DNA from: Membranipora membranacea
Taxonomy: Eukaryota; Bryozoa; Gymnolaemata; Cheilostomatida; Membraniporidae
Length of the DNA: 64,000 nucleotides
Assembly (NCBI GenBank): GCA_914767715.1
Contig: OU612065.1
Span: 25,544,001-25,608,000, forward strand
Direction: 5' to 3'
Below the pieces are notes generated by a model. The model was not told the DNA's origin, made no database searches, and worked only from the letters and a program-made list of their open reading frames with translations. Below are positions 1 through 13,600 of the stretch, one piece after another (the stretch's first letter is position 1; each line of letters starts with the position of its first letter). The position numbers and the translations under genes are program-made.

Positions 1-426
1 TGACTACTCTTCAACATGAACACAACAATGATATGTTTGTTAACCACCGGCATCATTGACTTTTGAGGAGGTCAGACTATGATTTTACAATATAATAAAT
101 ATAAATATTTATGTATACATTCAAATATCTTTAGGTTGATAAAGAAATTTATTTGTAATTGATAAGCTGATACAACAATAAAGAGTAAAAGACATGATGT
201 TTCACCCTCGTAACAATTATGAAGCTAAATATTAAAAGAATTCAGTAAATTACATGAGTTAAAACCATAACTTTGATAACTCTAAACATGCCAGCACGGA
301 AACCACATATTTACAACCCACATTTATTTACTGCCTGAGTAGTCAAATGTGTTAAAAAATTTAAGGCACAAGAATTAAGTGGTCAATTAATAATTAAATT
401 GGTGCAAAGAGAGAAAAGTATTGATA
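1..426. other. AT-rich non-coding flank
   Basis: No open frame with coding character is visible. On the minus strand this lies just downstream of the stop codon of the PHD/Ulp1-like gene, so it should contain that gene's 3' UTR. I did not fix a poly(A) site. Confidence 0.5.
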
Positions 427-2931
427 CTAAATCAAGAATGCCCCTCCCCGGCATCTTCTACACCTGAAGTTGGTCACTTCGTTTGTGAGGGGCTCAAAGG
501 CTGTCCAGGGAATGTGGACGCACCCCCTGTGGAACCATTCCTTGCACTCCTCACACTCAATCATATCATCCGTATCCTGTCCAAAACGATTAAACGTTAG
601 TCGGCAGGTGCAGTAGACCTAGAATATAAATAAAATTTTGCATGAGTATAATATATGTACTGAACATCTATGTACTGTTCATACATTTTCTTTCATAATA
701 GGTTAAAGTACAAATTTTTATCGAAGAATGTCTAGCTCAAGTTATCTTTACCAAAATATTCACAAATGTGAGCTACTTTTTTATATTTATTGGACTAGTA
801 ACTTTTATTATATTATTGTTGAAGGTTTATAGATCTAAAATATGGCATTTTTGAGAAAACCGAAAGGGAGTGCTTGTGGTGTTAATGATCCTACATACCC
901 GATACCATGTTACTTTGGTTGTTCTTCTAAAGCGAGGCATGGCAACATCAACTTTAGGAAATACACTAAAACGACCCTGAGCCAGACAGTCGTGTAGGTG
1001 CTGTCTCATTGAAAGTTGGTCGTAGCTCGATTCCTGCGGGTCTCCACCAAACAAAACTTTGACCAAGTTAGCAACAGCATGCAGGCCACAGTCATGGCTG
1101 TTACCTTGTTTTTGTACCATCAGCAGCTTTACATAGATCCTGCTCGCAGGTGTTTTCTCTAGGCCTACAGGAAGAAGAAATAATGTATTAAAAACTTATA
1201 TAACATATATCTTCTGACCTTGTAGCTTTCAGATCTGTAGCTAGTTTCACTCGCTGATGTTTATTAGACTTATCCTGGGTGAGCTGCAATTGTCAAATGC
1301 AGATAAAAAAGCCATGTTCGCGAAAATTTACAGTAAGACGAGATATTGGTAATAAAAAGTTGACCGAAACAAAGATAATGTAACTGGGTTTCTCACAACA
1401 TACACACATGTGTACATACATTTTAATGCAATTTCCCGTACAATTTTCACTCCATTGGAGGTGTACAATATTGAGGTTGTCATTTCTGTGGAACATTACA
1501 ACAGCAATATAGTGAGTAAGTCTAGTTTGTTTGCAAAGATCAAGTGAGGTTTTCAACATTACAACAGCATAGAAACAGTAAAAAGCTAAACTAATCATTA
1601 GGGATACTCACAACAAAGCCTTGAAAAATGACGCAGCGGGATATTTTGATTGCAGCAGGACATCCAAGCTTTTTAGTATTCTGAGTACTCATCCGAGTTT
1701 TCTTGACCACTGGATGATCTTGATCCATGTCAATCTGAAATAACATAATATTGAAATGCCAAGTTGACTTCAATTTATCTTACGCAGTCATATTGTAGAA
1801 AGATTGGTTTTTATTTCTAGTTTTACCAGTTTTCAACTGTAAATTATTGCATTGTATTACTATTGACTAATCCTATGATACAGGTGTCGGCTGGTATTTG
1901 ATGATAGTTATGTCGTCTGTATATGTTTTAATCTAAATTAGTGTAAACAGAGAATTGTAATGGGCTAAGGGGAGTACCAGCGTTTGTTAATAATGGATAT
2001 GACAGATTATCTCCTACAATTGTTCTCCGGCTCATTTACTATTGATGCTTGTTAACTAACCAGTCACAATTATGTCTAGGTGATGCAGCATAGGTATCAA
2101 GGATCCAAAATCAAATTGCAAGTTTTTTAATAATTTTATTTCACGGTGAGTAAATATGTAGGTGCTGATCACTCAGTAAATAAGTGGGCCGACCAACTTG
2201 CAAACATCAATGGGGAATTACACAGCCATGATGTGCGAGAGGTTTAATGCAAATCTATGGTTGAATTAAATCGTCAGGAACCTCTGATAGTATTATCGTA
2301 TCAATTCATATTCCAATCTCTTGCAAAACTGAAAAATATTCCCGAGAAGTTTTTTTCTGAGTAGCACACTTCTGGGTAGACAAGTCTCTTGGTTAGGCAT
2401 GGTAAATATTTGAACGTGATAGTAAGCTTACCGATCGCCTTTGTTTTTCCTTTCTCTTATGAGCAGTATGATGATCTTTTCCATATAAACAATGCATGAT
2501 CGCAGAAGACACATTCACTAAGGCTCTCCCACAATTATCAAAGCGCAGTCGGTGTTTGCTAAAGTCAAAAGGATCTAAAATAGACACACAGAACATATTT
2601 TCAAATACGGTAAATGTGAACTCTCAGTTGAATATATCTGCAGTATTTGTTCCCATCATTCAACTGCAGTGGTTTCTTCCTTGTTTGTGACAGCACCATC
2701 GAGCTTTGTGATTTATTATTAAATGCAAGTAAGGTAGCACTTGTCGCTGCTTAAATGAAAAGAAATGAGGCTGCAAAATGTTAAGAATATTAGACATCCC
2801 CAAACACCAGTTTTGAATAAGGCTAGGATGTATAATAAGCTACCCACCAAAATTCAGCTCACTAAGTGGTGTTTTCAGTTGCTTCACTGTGTGGTCATTT
2901 GTGAAGGTAGTCCCTTGTCTTTCCTGCTCTT
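427..2931 (-). CDS. PHD-finger protein with a Ulp1 (C48)-type protease half, 5'-incomplete
   Basis: Exons on the minus strand, in order of transcription: 2931-2848, 2574-2432, 1734-1612, 1283-1219, 1139-914, 618-427 (stop TAG at 429-427). All junction phases agree. The exon at 1734-1612 has a KLGCPAAI motif like the Cys-containing DNA-binding region of CARF/transposase-like proteins, preceded by a basic HKRKEKQRR stretch. The exon at 1139-914 has QKQGNSHDCGLHAVA, the Gln and catalytic Cys motif of Ulp1/SENP-type cysteine proteases. The last exon is a C4HC3 PHD finger (CTC, ECEEC, WFHRGC, RCRRC). Proteins combining Ulp1 and PHD occur in invertebrate, often transposon-related, families. The His and Asp boxes of the protease were not found, so activity is doubtful. 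The acceptor before 1139 has a poor pyrimidine tract but is the one that keeps frame. The first exon(s) upstream of 2931 are not resolved. It could be a host gene or a domesticated or decaying transposon gene. Confidence 0.68.
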
Positions 2932-4605
2932 CTGAAATAAAGTCTAACACTAGCTGGAATGTTGGAAATGTTTTAGTAGTACACATGTTGCAAAATATAG
3001 GATGTTTCTACAGAACTGAGCACATGTCAATGGCAATATCAGAATTTATATGTGCTATTACATAGACATATATCATAAGCATATAAAGAGTGTTTGTAAG
3101 TATAAGACATCATAATATACACAATTCTGATAAAACCATGTGCTTTCACAATAAGTAGCCAATAAAACAAGAGCAGCAAGCTACGCCTCTACTAGCAATC
3201 TGCGCCTCGACCTACCCTGCTATGTGGCTAACAAGCTCTTCCTTTACATTCTGCTTGCAGGATAGCCTTGTGACATAGTCTATCTCTGCAGCACAGCAGT
3301 GGTGGCGCTGCCTTCCATCAAGAAAGGCAACTCCCAGGGTTCAAGGTTATGAGATATCAAAACCAGTGTTCCATTTAGGCCCAAATATTTCCAAATTATG
3401 GGTTTCCATTGTTTTCCCAATTTTGGTACTCAGACTAGGTGAATTAGTTCAAGCCCTATGCTGCAGAGACGAACGTATGCCTCAACAGTTCGCACATGCG
3501 CAGACTGCTTCCTTTATGAAACATGATGTGATAATGTAAATAACTTGATTGGCCGTAACAGGTCAAGGTATTTATTTTAGACCTACAAGTACCTCACTAA
3601 AGTATTTTCCAATTGGAGAAATCCCGAACTTTCTGAATAGTCTTCTATATTTCACTTCCTATCATAACAATCATTGCAGTCAAAGCAAATCAATCATGAG
3701 TGACTAATCCTACAGATTAGATTATCCTCTTGTCTTTCAAGCCTCACAATACTCACTATGGTACTGCAAAGCTGTTGTTAAAACGACTACTTCAGAAGTT
3801 AAAGCAACTTCCTCTCTGATAGAACAAAATAAGGTGAGCACTGATCTACTACAAAGCTTCCAACTCCTTCACTTGCTTGCTTGCTTCCACCATGACCATT
3901 CATTCATTCTATTCCTTTAGTTCATTCATGATTATTTATACACCTCACAAAGAATACAATTCTATTACATAAGCTATATAAAATTCTACATAATGATGAT
4001 TGAATGATACTGGAGACAATGTTTACTGTGCCATATTGGTGACATAGGACAGCTGGTTCCCTCTTTTTTATTATGCTAAGTTGTAGCCTGTCTTGACAAT
4101 CACAAAGCTTGTCAAGACAGGGTAGCTAAGTTGTAGCATGATAATTTAGTAAATGTTTAGCTGTTTTCTAGTTTAATTTGCAGTACACACAATTTTTCTT
4201 GCTATGTCCATTCAAAATACACACACTTTTATTCATAGTGTTGACAGATCAAAGCACAGGACCCACTCTATGGTGAATGGATAATCGATATATTGTAGCC
4301 TGGCCCAGGCTAGGTATATTGGATGTTGCATGAGCCTGAGGATTTTGTGCATATGCGAGACATACAGGACATGTATTGCGTATAAACAGAAATTGCCCAC
4401 CGTTTGAATGAATGTACAGTTACTGTTGCAGTACATGACATATGGGACATTTCATTGTGCTGGTGATCAGTAGCAGTTTGCTCCACGCCTTCTGAATGGA
4501 CTAAGTGTTTATGTAGTACATAGGTGATTTGAAGCTGTTGACATGGCTATCATCATTCATAACGTCATACTGTCATATACCTTACTATACTTGCTCTTTT
4601 TTCAG
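2932..4605. other. Divergent intergenic region between the PHD/Ulp1-like gene and BCR
   Basis: This interval should hold the unresolved 5' exon(s) of the minus-strand gene and the promoter and non-coding first exon of BCR. A possible plus-strand 5' exon ends near 3836, where a GTGAGC donor follows ACAAAATAAG. No TATA box was convincing. A 41-bp hairpin element sits at 4084-4124 and is listed separately. Confidence 0.4.
4075..4133. mobile_element. 41-bp hairpin element with 9-bp target-site duplication, copy 1
   Basis: A palindrome (4084-4124) starts TAGCCTGTCTTGACAA and ends GCTTGTCAAGACAGGGTA, with a 7-base loop. The direct repeat GCTAAGTTG flanks it on both sides (4075-4083 and 4125-4133). 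The same palindrome, with a different 9-bp flanking duplication, occurs at 42276-42318. Duplications of 9 bp are typical of Mutator-like transposition; the family assignment is inference. Confidence 0.7.
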
Positions 4606-4637
4606 GTGTCACACAGATTTATTGACTAAATTGTATC

Positions 4638-7600
4638 ATGGCCGAATCTGATGCTGCTGATAGCAAAACTCTGAAAGAATTTGCTGAGCAATGGAAAGAA
4701 AAGTTTGCTGAGGAGCCACTACCAAGACTCACATGTTTTGAAGGCAACGAAAATGACGCGACAGCCAAGAGAAAGGGTGTACAAGTGCTACTTGACTATC
4801 ATAATATTAGGGTCACAGATCTACAGAAGAAATTACTGAAGGAACAATTTCTGATGGAGTTTCTTGCCCAGGAGCTTGAGAAGATGCCTGTTCCTCGGCA
4901 GTCAAGTGCGACTCCACCCGCAGCAGACAAGCCTGTACCGTCTCCTCGATCCCGACGGGCTCCTCCTCCACCAACAGCTAAAAAACCCAGCATCAAAATA
5001 TCAGGTGATTCAACAGGAGGTGTAATCAGACGAAACAAATCCACACCCTCTGCACGCCATGGTGCAGGCGTTGTGGACAGGCAACAGTTCCGCAGTGTTA
5101 TCATACCCAGCAATAACTCACTGGAGGAGGTATCTCCAACAGAAGAACATGAGCATATCCAGATTAAGACTCCAGTGCTTACGCCCAGTAACAGTATTAT
5201 AGAGGACGACACTGAGAGATCTAATGACCGCTTCAAAAGTTTCCAAGGATCAACTTTTGGTGGTAAAAGCCCTCAACCTCCTTCCCAGATCTGTCAGAAG
5301 AATTCTATAAACACTCAATCATCCTCACCCCTGACTGTGAGTGAGACTTCTACTATTGATGACACTCCAACAGAGACACCAGAGTCTACGCTCAACTCCA
5401 GCCCTAGCGTAATAGTAGAGAAGCGCTCCGACTCATTCGATGATGACATCATAGCTGCTCCTACACCTTCCCGAGTGGCTCGGAACAGCATGAAGAACAT
5501 GGATAGGATTAGTATCCAGGAATCTATGAGTACAGACTCTGACTCCAGTGCTGACTCGACATCAGATTATATGCATCTGTGGGACATAAACAAACCCCAA
5601 GAAGATGTGAAAAGGTCCTCTTCCAGTGTTTCCAATAATGTAAGTAAGATTTAGATGCTTTTCTTAAGTGTCGCAGCTTAAAATCATTTGGCAAGTACGG
5701 TTTTCCAGCCTGAATAATATAGTAGCAATATCAATGCTATCTTTGTTGACTTTCCTAAACTAGCTGCACACCATTTTAGCAGCCTGGTCATGCCCATGAT
5801 ATGATACAGCTCGTTTTGTGATTGGGAAATAATTTTCCAATTCAATTGTTAGTAAACAGCACCATCACTGTAATTGCTAATCATTTGATTTGTTCCAATA
5901 TTCCATGCTCAGTTTCTGGATCTTCATTCTCCATCATTTAGAGTAGAGGGATATTGTGGTGCACTTGGCTGAGTTTGCATAATGAGACTTCCTGTGTGTT
6001 TGGCAACAACAACCTTTTGGCAGTGATGGCTCATAAACTTCCAGCTGCCAGTGTGCCTGGCTAACTGCTTGTTAGATTAGGGTATTTATGGTCATATCAT
6101 CAGATTAGGGTATTCTGGTCGTATTGCAGGCCTGTAGTTTTAGAGGAGGCAGGGAGGCACTGCCTCCCCTAGAAAGCTAAATACAGGTTGCCTAAAAACA
6201 CCATTATTGAATAATCCATGTTTGAATCAGCGATCTGCGATTTCCATTGCTTATTATATGCCTCAAATTGCTGGGGAAGGAGCTTACTGGTGATGCTTCG
6301 AACTTTTGCCTCCCCTACCATTTTTTCTTAACTACGGCCATGTATTGTCAAGAGTGCTAAAAATGACCTCAAGTAATATATTTCAGATACATATATTGTG
6401 TTTTATCACATATCAGGACATCATGACTACCAGTAGGCCTATGTACGAAAGTTCCTTGTATTGCTCAATTTCGTAGAAAAAATCCCCCTTTATTGTGTTA
6501 TAATACGTAATCATATCTGTTTCAAAATATCTACGGATGTTTTGAAATCTACAAATTTTCAACACGCCTGGTATGCTTTAATAGGCTTTAGTTTTCAGTT
6601 CTGAGGAGGGTTTGATGTTTGGGTCTGCGGTATCATCTTTGTCATTTGCAATTTTGTTGTTTTCATCAGATTGGATAGTTTATGTTTAAAGTCGGCTTTT
6701 GTTATGGTATTTTAATGCGCAAGCTCACTCATGGTGAACTTGGACTTGTTGGCTAAGAGACCTCAGTTATTTATTCTTTGTTGCAACAATGCCTGTCATG
6801 CTCAAAGTGTTGTCCGTCTCCGTACATATATGTAATATTAACCAGAGCCTATTCAGATCTGTAATATAATAATAGTGGCTTCAGCTTACCATGGTCTTGA
6901 ATCACAGACACTAATCCTGGCCGTGACATCATCATGAATCATGTCTCTCCCTGCATGGATACTTCTGACCAGATCAAGGTGACATTTTTGCCTGTCAAGT
7001 TTTGGCTGTTCTTGTGTTTTTACATTCAAGGTGCAACGCCCCATGTAAATAGATATAAATAGGTAATCAGCACAATGTTGTATCTGACACCAGCTGCCGT
7101 TGGCATGGAAGTACCTGATAACATAAGACACCATCCTAGCTAGAATGTAGTGCAGCTACTATTAAAATGACTCTAATGTGAACACATAGAATGTTCACAT
7201 GAAGTAAGTTAGATTAGTTGGTAACTTTGTAGGCCAATTTCAGGACGCAGTGGGTAACTCTAAATTTCTATCGGTTGCCATAAAGCGTAGACCTCTTTCC
7301 TACCAGCCATCATCATTGTATCAGGCATTATTATTTAATAGCAGTTCTTATCTTTGGTATATGACATATGTAGACATGTGAGGTGGAGTTGGTGTATTGA
7401 TCTTCACTCTTGAGAAGTTTAGTAAGAGATGTTACTGCTAGTCAACCCATGCAACTTGAATCATAATGCTCATCAGATAAGGGTACTGTTCAATTGAAAC
7501 AAAGCTTTGTATAGTTTTGATAGACACCAATCAAGATACAGCTTGTAAAACATAACATATATCAAGGAAATGATTGTATAGGATGAAAGGAGATTAGGAT

Positions 7601-10600
7601 GCAAGACATTTCAGTCACAAAGATGTTTGTAATCTAATTTAGGAGAAATAATGAAATTATTTGTATGAGAAATAGCAGTTTTTTAGTACAGCAGATGTTG
7701 TGGCTTATGGGCTCAGTGGAAAGCCTTTATTATGATAAAGTTCAGAGCTGGTTTAAGTCAATAATAACACCCTTCCTGATTTCTTTGGCAAAAATGTTTA
7801 CAAATCAGCTGCACCCTGTATTAAGTCAATACTCAGATGTAAAAGCGCAATATGTAAATCAAGCCCATTGTGAGTCATCAATCGATTACATCCATCGACA
7901 GGTACCTGGTCAACAAAAACAAACTGCTCGGATAGCACTGCACTGGCTATTTGCTATAATCCCTGTAATCTTCAGTACACACTCTGCTGTATGAGGTTTC
8001 AATCGTGCCACCCCAACCAGCCCATGAAATGTTACTTCTATAGTTCACAATGCAACAGTATTATTTATTTGTTTACACCTTTTTTTGTTTTAGACATTAA
8101 TTTACACATTTGCTCTTTTGATGTAGCTTGATATGATTTGCTGACATCATAGCCTCCTCTCTATCTTCTTGTGTAACATCCTTTAAACAGTCATGGCAAT
8201 TGATGTTTGGAATTTGTTGTTGTTTGCTGTGCCGTTTTACTGTATATTTTCCGGTGTTGTTAGTCATGCCAGTATCAAAATACTGTAATATATCATACTG
8301 CAGGCCTACTAAATTATGCGGGCTATGTAGTCTGTGACCTCTGATAATTATTTGTAAGCATCACTCTTCTGACAAATCAATAAATCACCCGATATGCCTC
8401 CTCCTATGCTCAACCTGGTGGCAGATGTTGGTTATTGTCAGCCAAGCTGTCAAGTTGAAGACACCTGATCAATCCATTGTCACAATGCACTGAGTGGTCT
8501 GTTTGTGTTTGATAAGTTTGTAGGGTAGTGTAGTTTGGAGAAGATCTCTAAGTTGAGAGGTTATTGCAGCTGCGTGATTAATTCACTGGCTATTTTTCTT
8601 TACTGTTGGTTATCAAGTTTCATTCCTATACTCCGGCAGATTTTTATCAAGGAACAACAAAAGCTGCCTAGCTAGGCCCTATAGAAAGTTATCTGATGAG
8701 TTACATGCCCTGCTGGCTACTCACTTAAAAAACTCACTTCTTCCTTTTATTCACTCATGAGATGTTCTGTTGAAAAGATTATCTGATTCGCTTTTGGCCG
8801 TTTTTATATTTTGAAGCTGAAGCGAATTCAGCTTGCCCTCAATTGGAGGGTGTGGGCGATCATGAGGAAAGTAGGTGGGTGCCATCGGTGTCGTCCTTGA
8901 CTACTAGTGGACTGTTGTTCCTCATATTATTTTATTTTTTGGGGTGGGGCATTTGCTCGCCTGTACTAGAAGGCCTTTCATCGTTTTTGTTGGTTTTCCT
9001 ATGGGATATTATGCCTCCTACAACTGTACCTGCTCGGCCATGAGCCAAGTATCATTAATCCTCCCCCCAAATTCAAAAGGTCTCTTAGCTCAGTAGGACA
9101 GATTAGTAAGAGCAAAAATACAAAATATGAGCCATACAATGTAGTTATAGATAGTTGGCCAAATTTTATCTGATTTTATCTGATTACAAGGACTAGACTC
9201 ACACCAGGGGGATGGGACACCCTCCCTGCTCACACACACTTTCCAAGATTATCCTCATTCTATTTTAACAGAGTATCAGTCAGACCGCAGTTGAAAATCC
9301 TGATGACACCAGCGCTGCTTCTATCAAGTCTTCCAGTGGTGCTCCAGCCCGTAAGAAGGGCTCTCGTATGGTTATGGTAGACTACTCTAACAAGAACGGA
9401 GGTCCTCAGCCTATCAGAGACCCTGACGCCGACAATCAAGGTTTGTAGTCTGATAAACTGGTCGAAATGTATTGGGACGCTGGGAATGATAAGAACAGTC
9501 CAGTAAAATGTTCATAGGACCAATTAATGAGCCGTAATTTTGCAATACAATACTTCTATTCTAGGCATTGTTCTGAGCTGGCAAAGAACAACCATACTCG
9601 ATGCTTTCTAGGTTCCTGGATGACTTTTGAGAGTGGTTTTGCGATACACAAACACTGGCCTATTCATTTTTTTTCTAGCAGGGATCACATGTACAATAGA
9701 ATTTTTTCCTTTGAATTTTCTCTACATCTCACGTTTCAATACCTGACTGCAATGAAAAAAAATTGACACTGAGAGTGCCAGCATGGAAAAATAGCCTAGT
9801 CTTCAAACACAATGAGACACCAGAAAAAATGAGTTTTTCGAAAAAGTTCTAACACGCCACGGTCTGTGAGTGCAGTCTATAATTTGCAGTGTCTGTCCTT
9901 GTGAGTTTGTTGTTTCAACAGACAGACATGATAGTAAGATAATGTTTTCCATCTCAGTATTGATGATTACATCACAGCATCAGACTGCAGCAACTAACAG
10001 TAACTAGCAGTAATGCCAAGATGCATTTTATAGATGAGTCATTATCTCAGCCTTATCAATATTTACATGAACACCTGTCATTAGTTTGCCAAGAAAAAGT
10101 AGGAAATGTTATCTTAACATGCAATTGAGGACAGTAGGAACTCACAACGGCTGACTTAAAAGCTAAGTAAACCCCAGTATGTTTATATTTGGGTTGGGGT
10201 ATTTACATTGTGGAAGTAGCCTATGTAAGGCTAGGTTAGCCTAGGCTAGGTTAGGCTCCTGCTCACTTGAAGCTAATTTTGCTCACTTCTCTAACCTCTC
10301 CCTGTGTCTTGGCACTGTAATGATAAAATCGGCGAACAATCACCACACAGGACATTAACTCTATTTTAAAAAATAACATGCATAACCTCATCAGTCATTG
10401 CGGTTTAGTATTGATGTCAGAGTGTTACGAAATCTAATCATCACCAAATGAGTTGATGAGTGAATTTGGTCATTTCATATTATCAGCAGTCGTCTTATCC
10501 AGCCATACCCATAATTATGTGACTCAGTATCATAATTGCTATCAGATTGTTGAAGCATTATTATGATCATCAATCCCATAGTGATGTTTCAGATAAGGAA

Positions 10601-13600
10601 TGGCATGCCTTTTTAGGATTGTCTGCCAATCCAGAGATATCAGTTAGCATAATGTGTGGCACAGCACCTCTCGGGGGTCATTGCAATTTTCTGGAGGCTA
10701 AATACAAAATATGACAATATTCTTCATACCAGGATGTTGTGGGAAGGGTCCCTGCGACGCACCTAATGCCTACCAGCAGCCTTTACTAGATAGGCATCTA
10801 ACTGATCACTCTTTGACTCTGCAGTCAAATGTCAAAGTTCAATTATTCAGGGTTAGCATTCTAGCAGCATTCGAATATTCTGATATGTTGAATAACTTGT
10901 TCTGTAGAGGTGTTCAGAATCATAGATACCAGGACAGTTATTCAGAACAATGTACTGTCATCTATGAGTATGACATAAGTCAGTCATTGTTTGAAGTAAT
11001 ACAGAACATAGTAGTCAGAAGGCTCTACTAGACTAGATGAACGCGTCAAGTCATTGGCGTTAATTATGAATTGCTTCCTCTTTGCTGATTTATGTACAGG
11101 AGAGCATAACTATTTTGTTGTTTTGGCTAATTCCAAGATTTAATGAGTATGGTTTTCATTTGCCCTCGGTTTTGCGGTTGCAAAACTTCGGGCCTATTTG
11201 GATCCAGTAGGAGAATGAGGCTTTATCAGCTGTATGAAGATTCCAGGAATTTTTTCATGAGGCGTGTCCCCCACGGTGTTATATTGTGTTATACACTCTT
11301 ATTTATCCCCTATTTTAGATGACACTTACAATTCGGACGAGGAAGATGACAAACCACAGTATATCCGATTGATGTACAAGTCCTGTTATAATAACTTTGG
11401 AAGACAATATCACATCGACTCTGTGTCCACTCATTCAAATGATTCCACAGACAGCCCACCATCAGCTAACACAAACTCCCTCTCAGGTTGGTTATATGAT
11501 ATATATATAATATATATATACTATATTATAGATTGTTATTGTTTTGTGAAATTATAGACTAGGCGACTAATCTGAGGCTTTTCATAGTCTCATACCATAG
11601 AAATATTGTTTGTGTTCGTGTTTTGTGTGCTACTGGTCTGATATTGGTAGAGTCATACTGCGCTTTGCGAACAGGCAAGCCCGAAATTCAGAAAGTTTTG
11701 TTTAAATTTCGAGTTGTGCCCACTTTGATAAAAGGAGGACAAATCCAAAATATTGTCTGAACTGAATTTTTTTCTGAATGATCGGTTGGTAGTGAAGGGT
11801 TTTTGTTGGATTCTTTTTTGCGATTTTCCAGAAATCCACTTACTTTCACACCAGTTTCCTGTTTATCCCAAGCTCTGGTGGTCGCTTATCTTATAGCACT
11901 CAGCCTTCACAAAGCTATAGAAAGCCTGATGTCATTATTATCATGCTTATTTTTCCTCACTGACCGGTTGTGCTTCCATGCGATGAGGCCCAACTTACTT
12001 TCAATCATTTGATAACATTTAATTTTTCTATGTTGTACACCCAAAGAACTAAGTTCCCTGGCATATTTCGGAGTTCGGCAATTTTTTGATCCGCCTGTGA
12101 TTGCAGCCCTTTCACACCTTGAGCTAATAACTTTCTTTGGGGAAGTCAAGATTTGAATTTGATATCAAGAGGCTGCAATCCTTATTTATACAGCACCCAC
12201 AAATATTTTCCACAAAAGAATTTGATCAATTGGTCATTGTATAGTTTTGGATTAAAATGATGTAATAGGGTGTTCAATGCCAAAAATCTCAATACATTTT
12301 TGCAACCCACAGCCACACTTATAAGCATCATGCGTTGCAAACATCGATTGCAATTCTGAGAACTGTGAGTTCTTACTCAGTTTGAAACCTTCAAGCCTTT
12401 TGCTACGCCACAAGGGCTCTCTTCCACAGTTATTGAAACTTCTACACCTTGGCTGATTAGGTTTCAATTGCTACTCATCAAAGCCTTAACTGTCTATAAT
12501 CTTTACTGTGGATATAAATGTAAAAAGTGGGCTGTTTCCGTAACTATTTGTATGGTGGTGTTTACTAGCGAAGTATCGATATAAAGGTCCACAGAGACAT
12601 ACAATGTTCTATGACTCTGATTGGAGTTTGGAAAGTATTGGTAAGTGGTTCATCATACTGTCTGCTAGCTCTTAGCACCTTTAACTTTCCTGCAATACGT
12701 CTGATTGGGAGGGTGTCTGGGTATTTCTGTTGCAAATAAGTTTCCCTGGTTGTTTGGCTAATTAGAAATTGAGGTTGATGGGATCAGATCGGGTACATGT
12801 CGGATCCGGGTACATGTCGGGTACATGTCGGGTACATGTCGGGTGATTTAATAATGACCCATAGGTGATTACAAATCTATTCTTATTGCTTTACGTTGAC
12901 CTATGGTCATGTCAAACCAGATATTTGGCGGTCATCAATTTTCACACAATGCGTTGGTAAGCTCATCAAATTTGGGAGTTGGGTGTAATTCAAATCTAAA
13001 ATTGAAGCATGCAATTTGATGGGTGTAAGTTATTCTTATTGACACCATAAACAAATTAAAATTTATTTTGGAAATCCACTAGTGGTTGGGAGGGACAGCG
13101 ACCTACAAATTATATAGGTGAACTTCACCATCCCTGCTCTACTTTGATAGGCTAGGACATCGGGGAGGGTGGGAGGGGTATCCCACCCTCCCTGAGAACA
13201 TGTGTATAGAGGGAACCAGCCAGACTGTTGATCTGTCTTTCCTTGTTTACCCTTTGTCAACCTTATTTACAATACTATCCAACATTCGATTGTCAATTAC
13301 CCCATCCCTCCACTCAGAGTCATGACTTACATCGCTGTCAAACTTACCTTTGTACAATCTACCTGAGAATCACTGTTAACCCATACATCGATTCCCAAAA
13401 CTTGATGGTTTCCGAATTGAACCCAATACGTGTACTTTTTTTCAACTCAACACTGATTGGGTATTTGTTTGCAATTACTCACCTGTGAAAATGTTTCCTT
13501 GAAGACTCCATTGATACAAACAGTTCCAACCAATCCCCCATGCCACACTATAATATAGTGGGACATGGGGGATTGGTTGGAACATATTATGACCAAATGT

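Noticed and set aside
1140-1164. Alternative acceptor (CTGTAG) giving a longer exon before the DCG motif
   Set aside because: It has a better pyrimidine tract, but its phase would force stop codons in the upstream exon 1283-1219. The acceptor at 1141-1140 keeps the frame.
1293-1598. Missing His/Asp half of the Ulp1 protease (a HYIAVVMFHRND-like stretch on the minus strand)
   Set aside because: No aspartate box follows, no suitable donor or acceptor keeps the phase with the exon at 1283, and the rest of the frame has no coding character.
7665-7994. 109-codon plus-strand ORF in BCR intron 1
   Set aside because: No recognisable domain, intron-like composition, and it is flanked by BCR exons; consistent with chance.
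10711-11031. 106-codon plus-strand ORF in BCR intron 2
   Set aside because: No family resemblance, no signal or splice context; consistent with chance.
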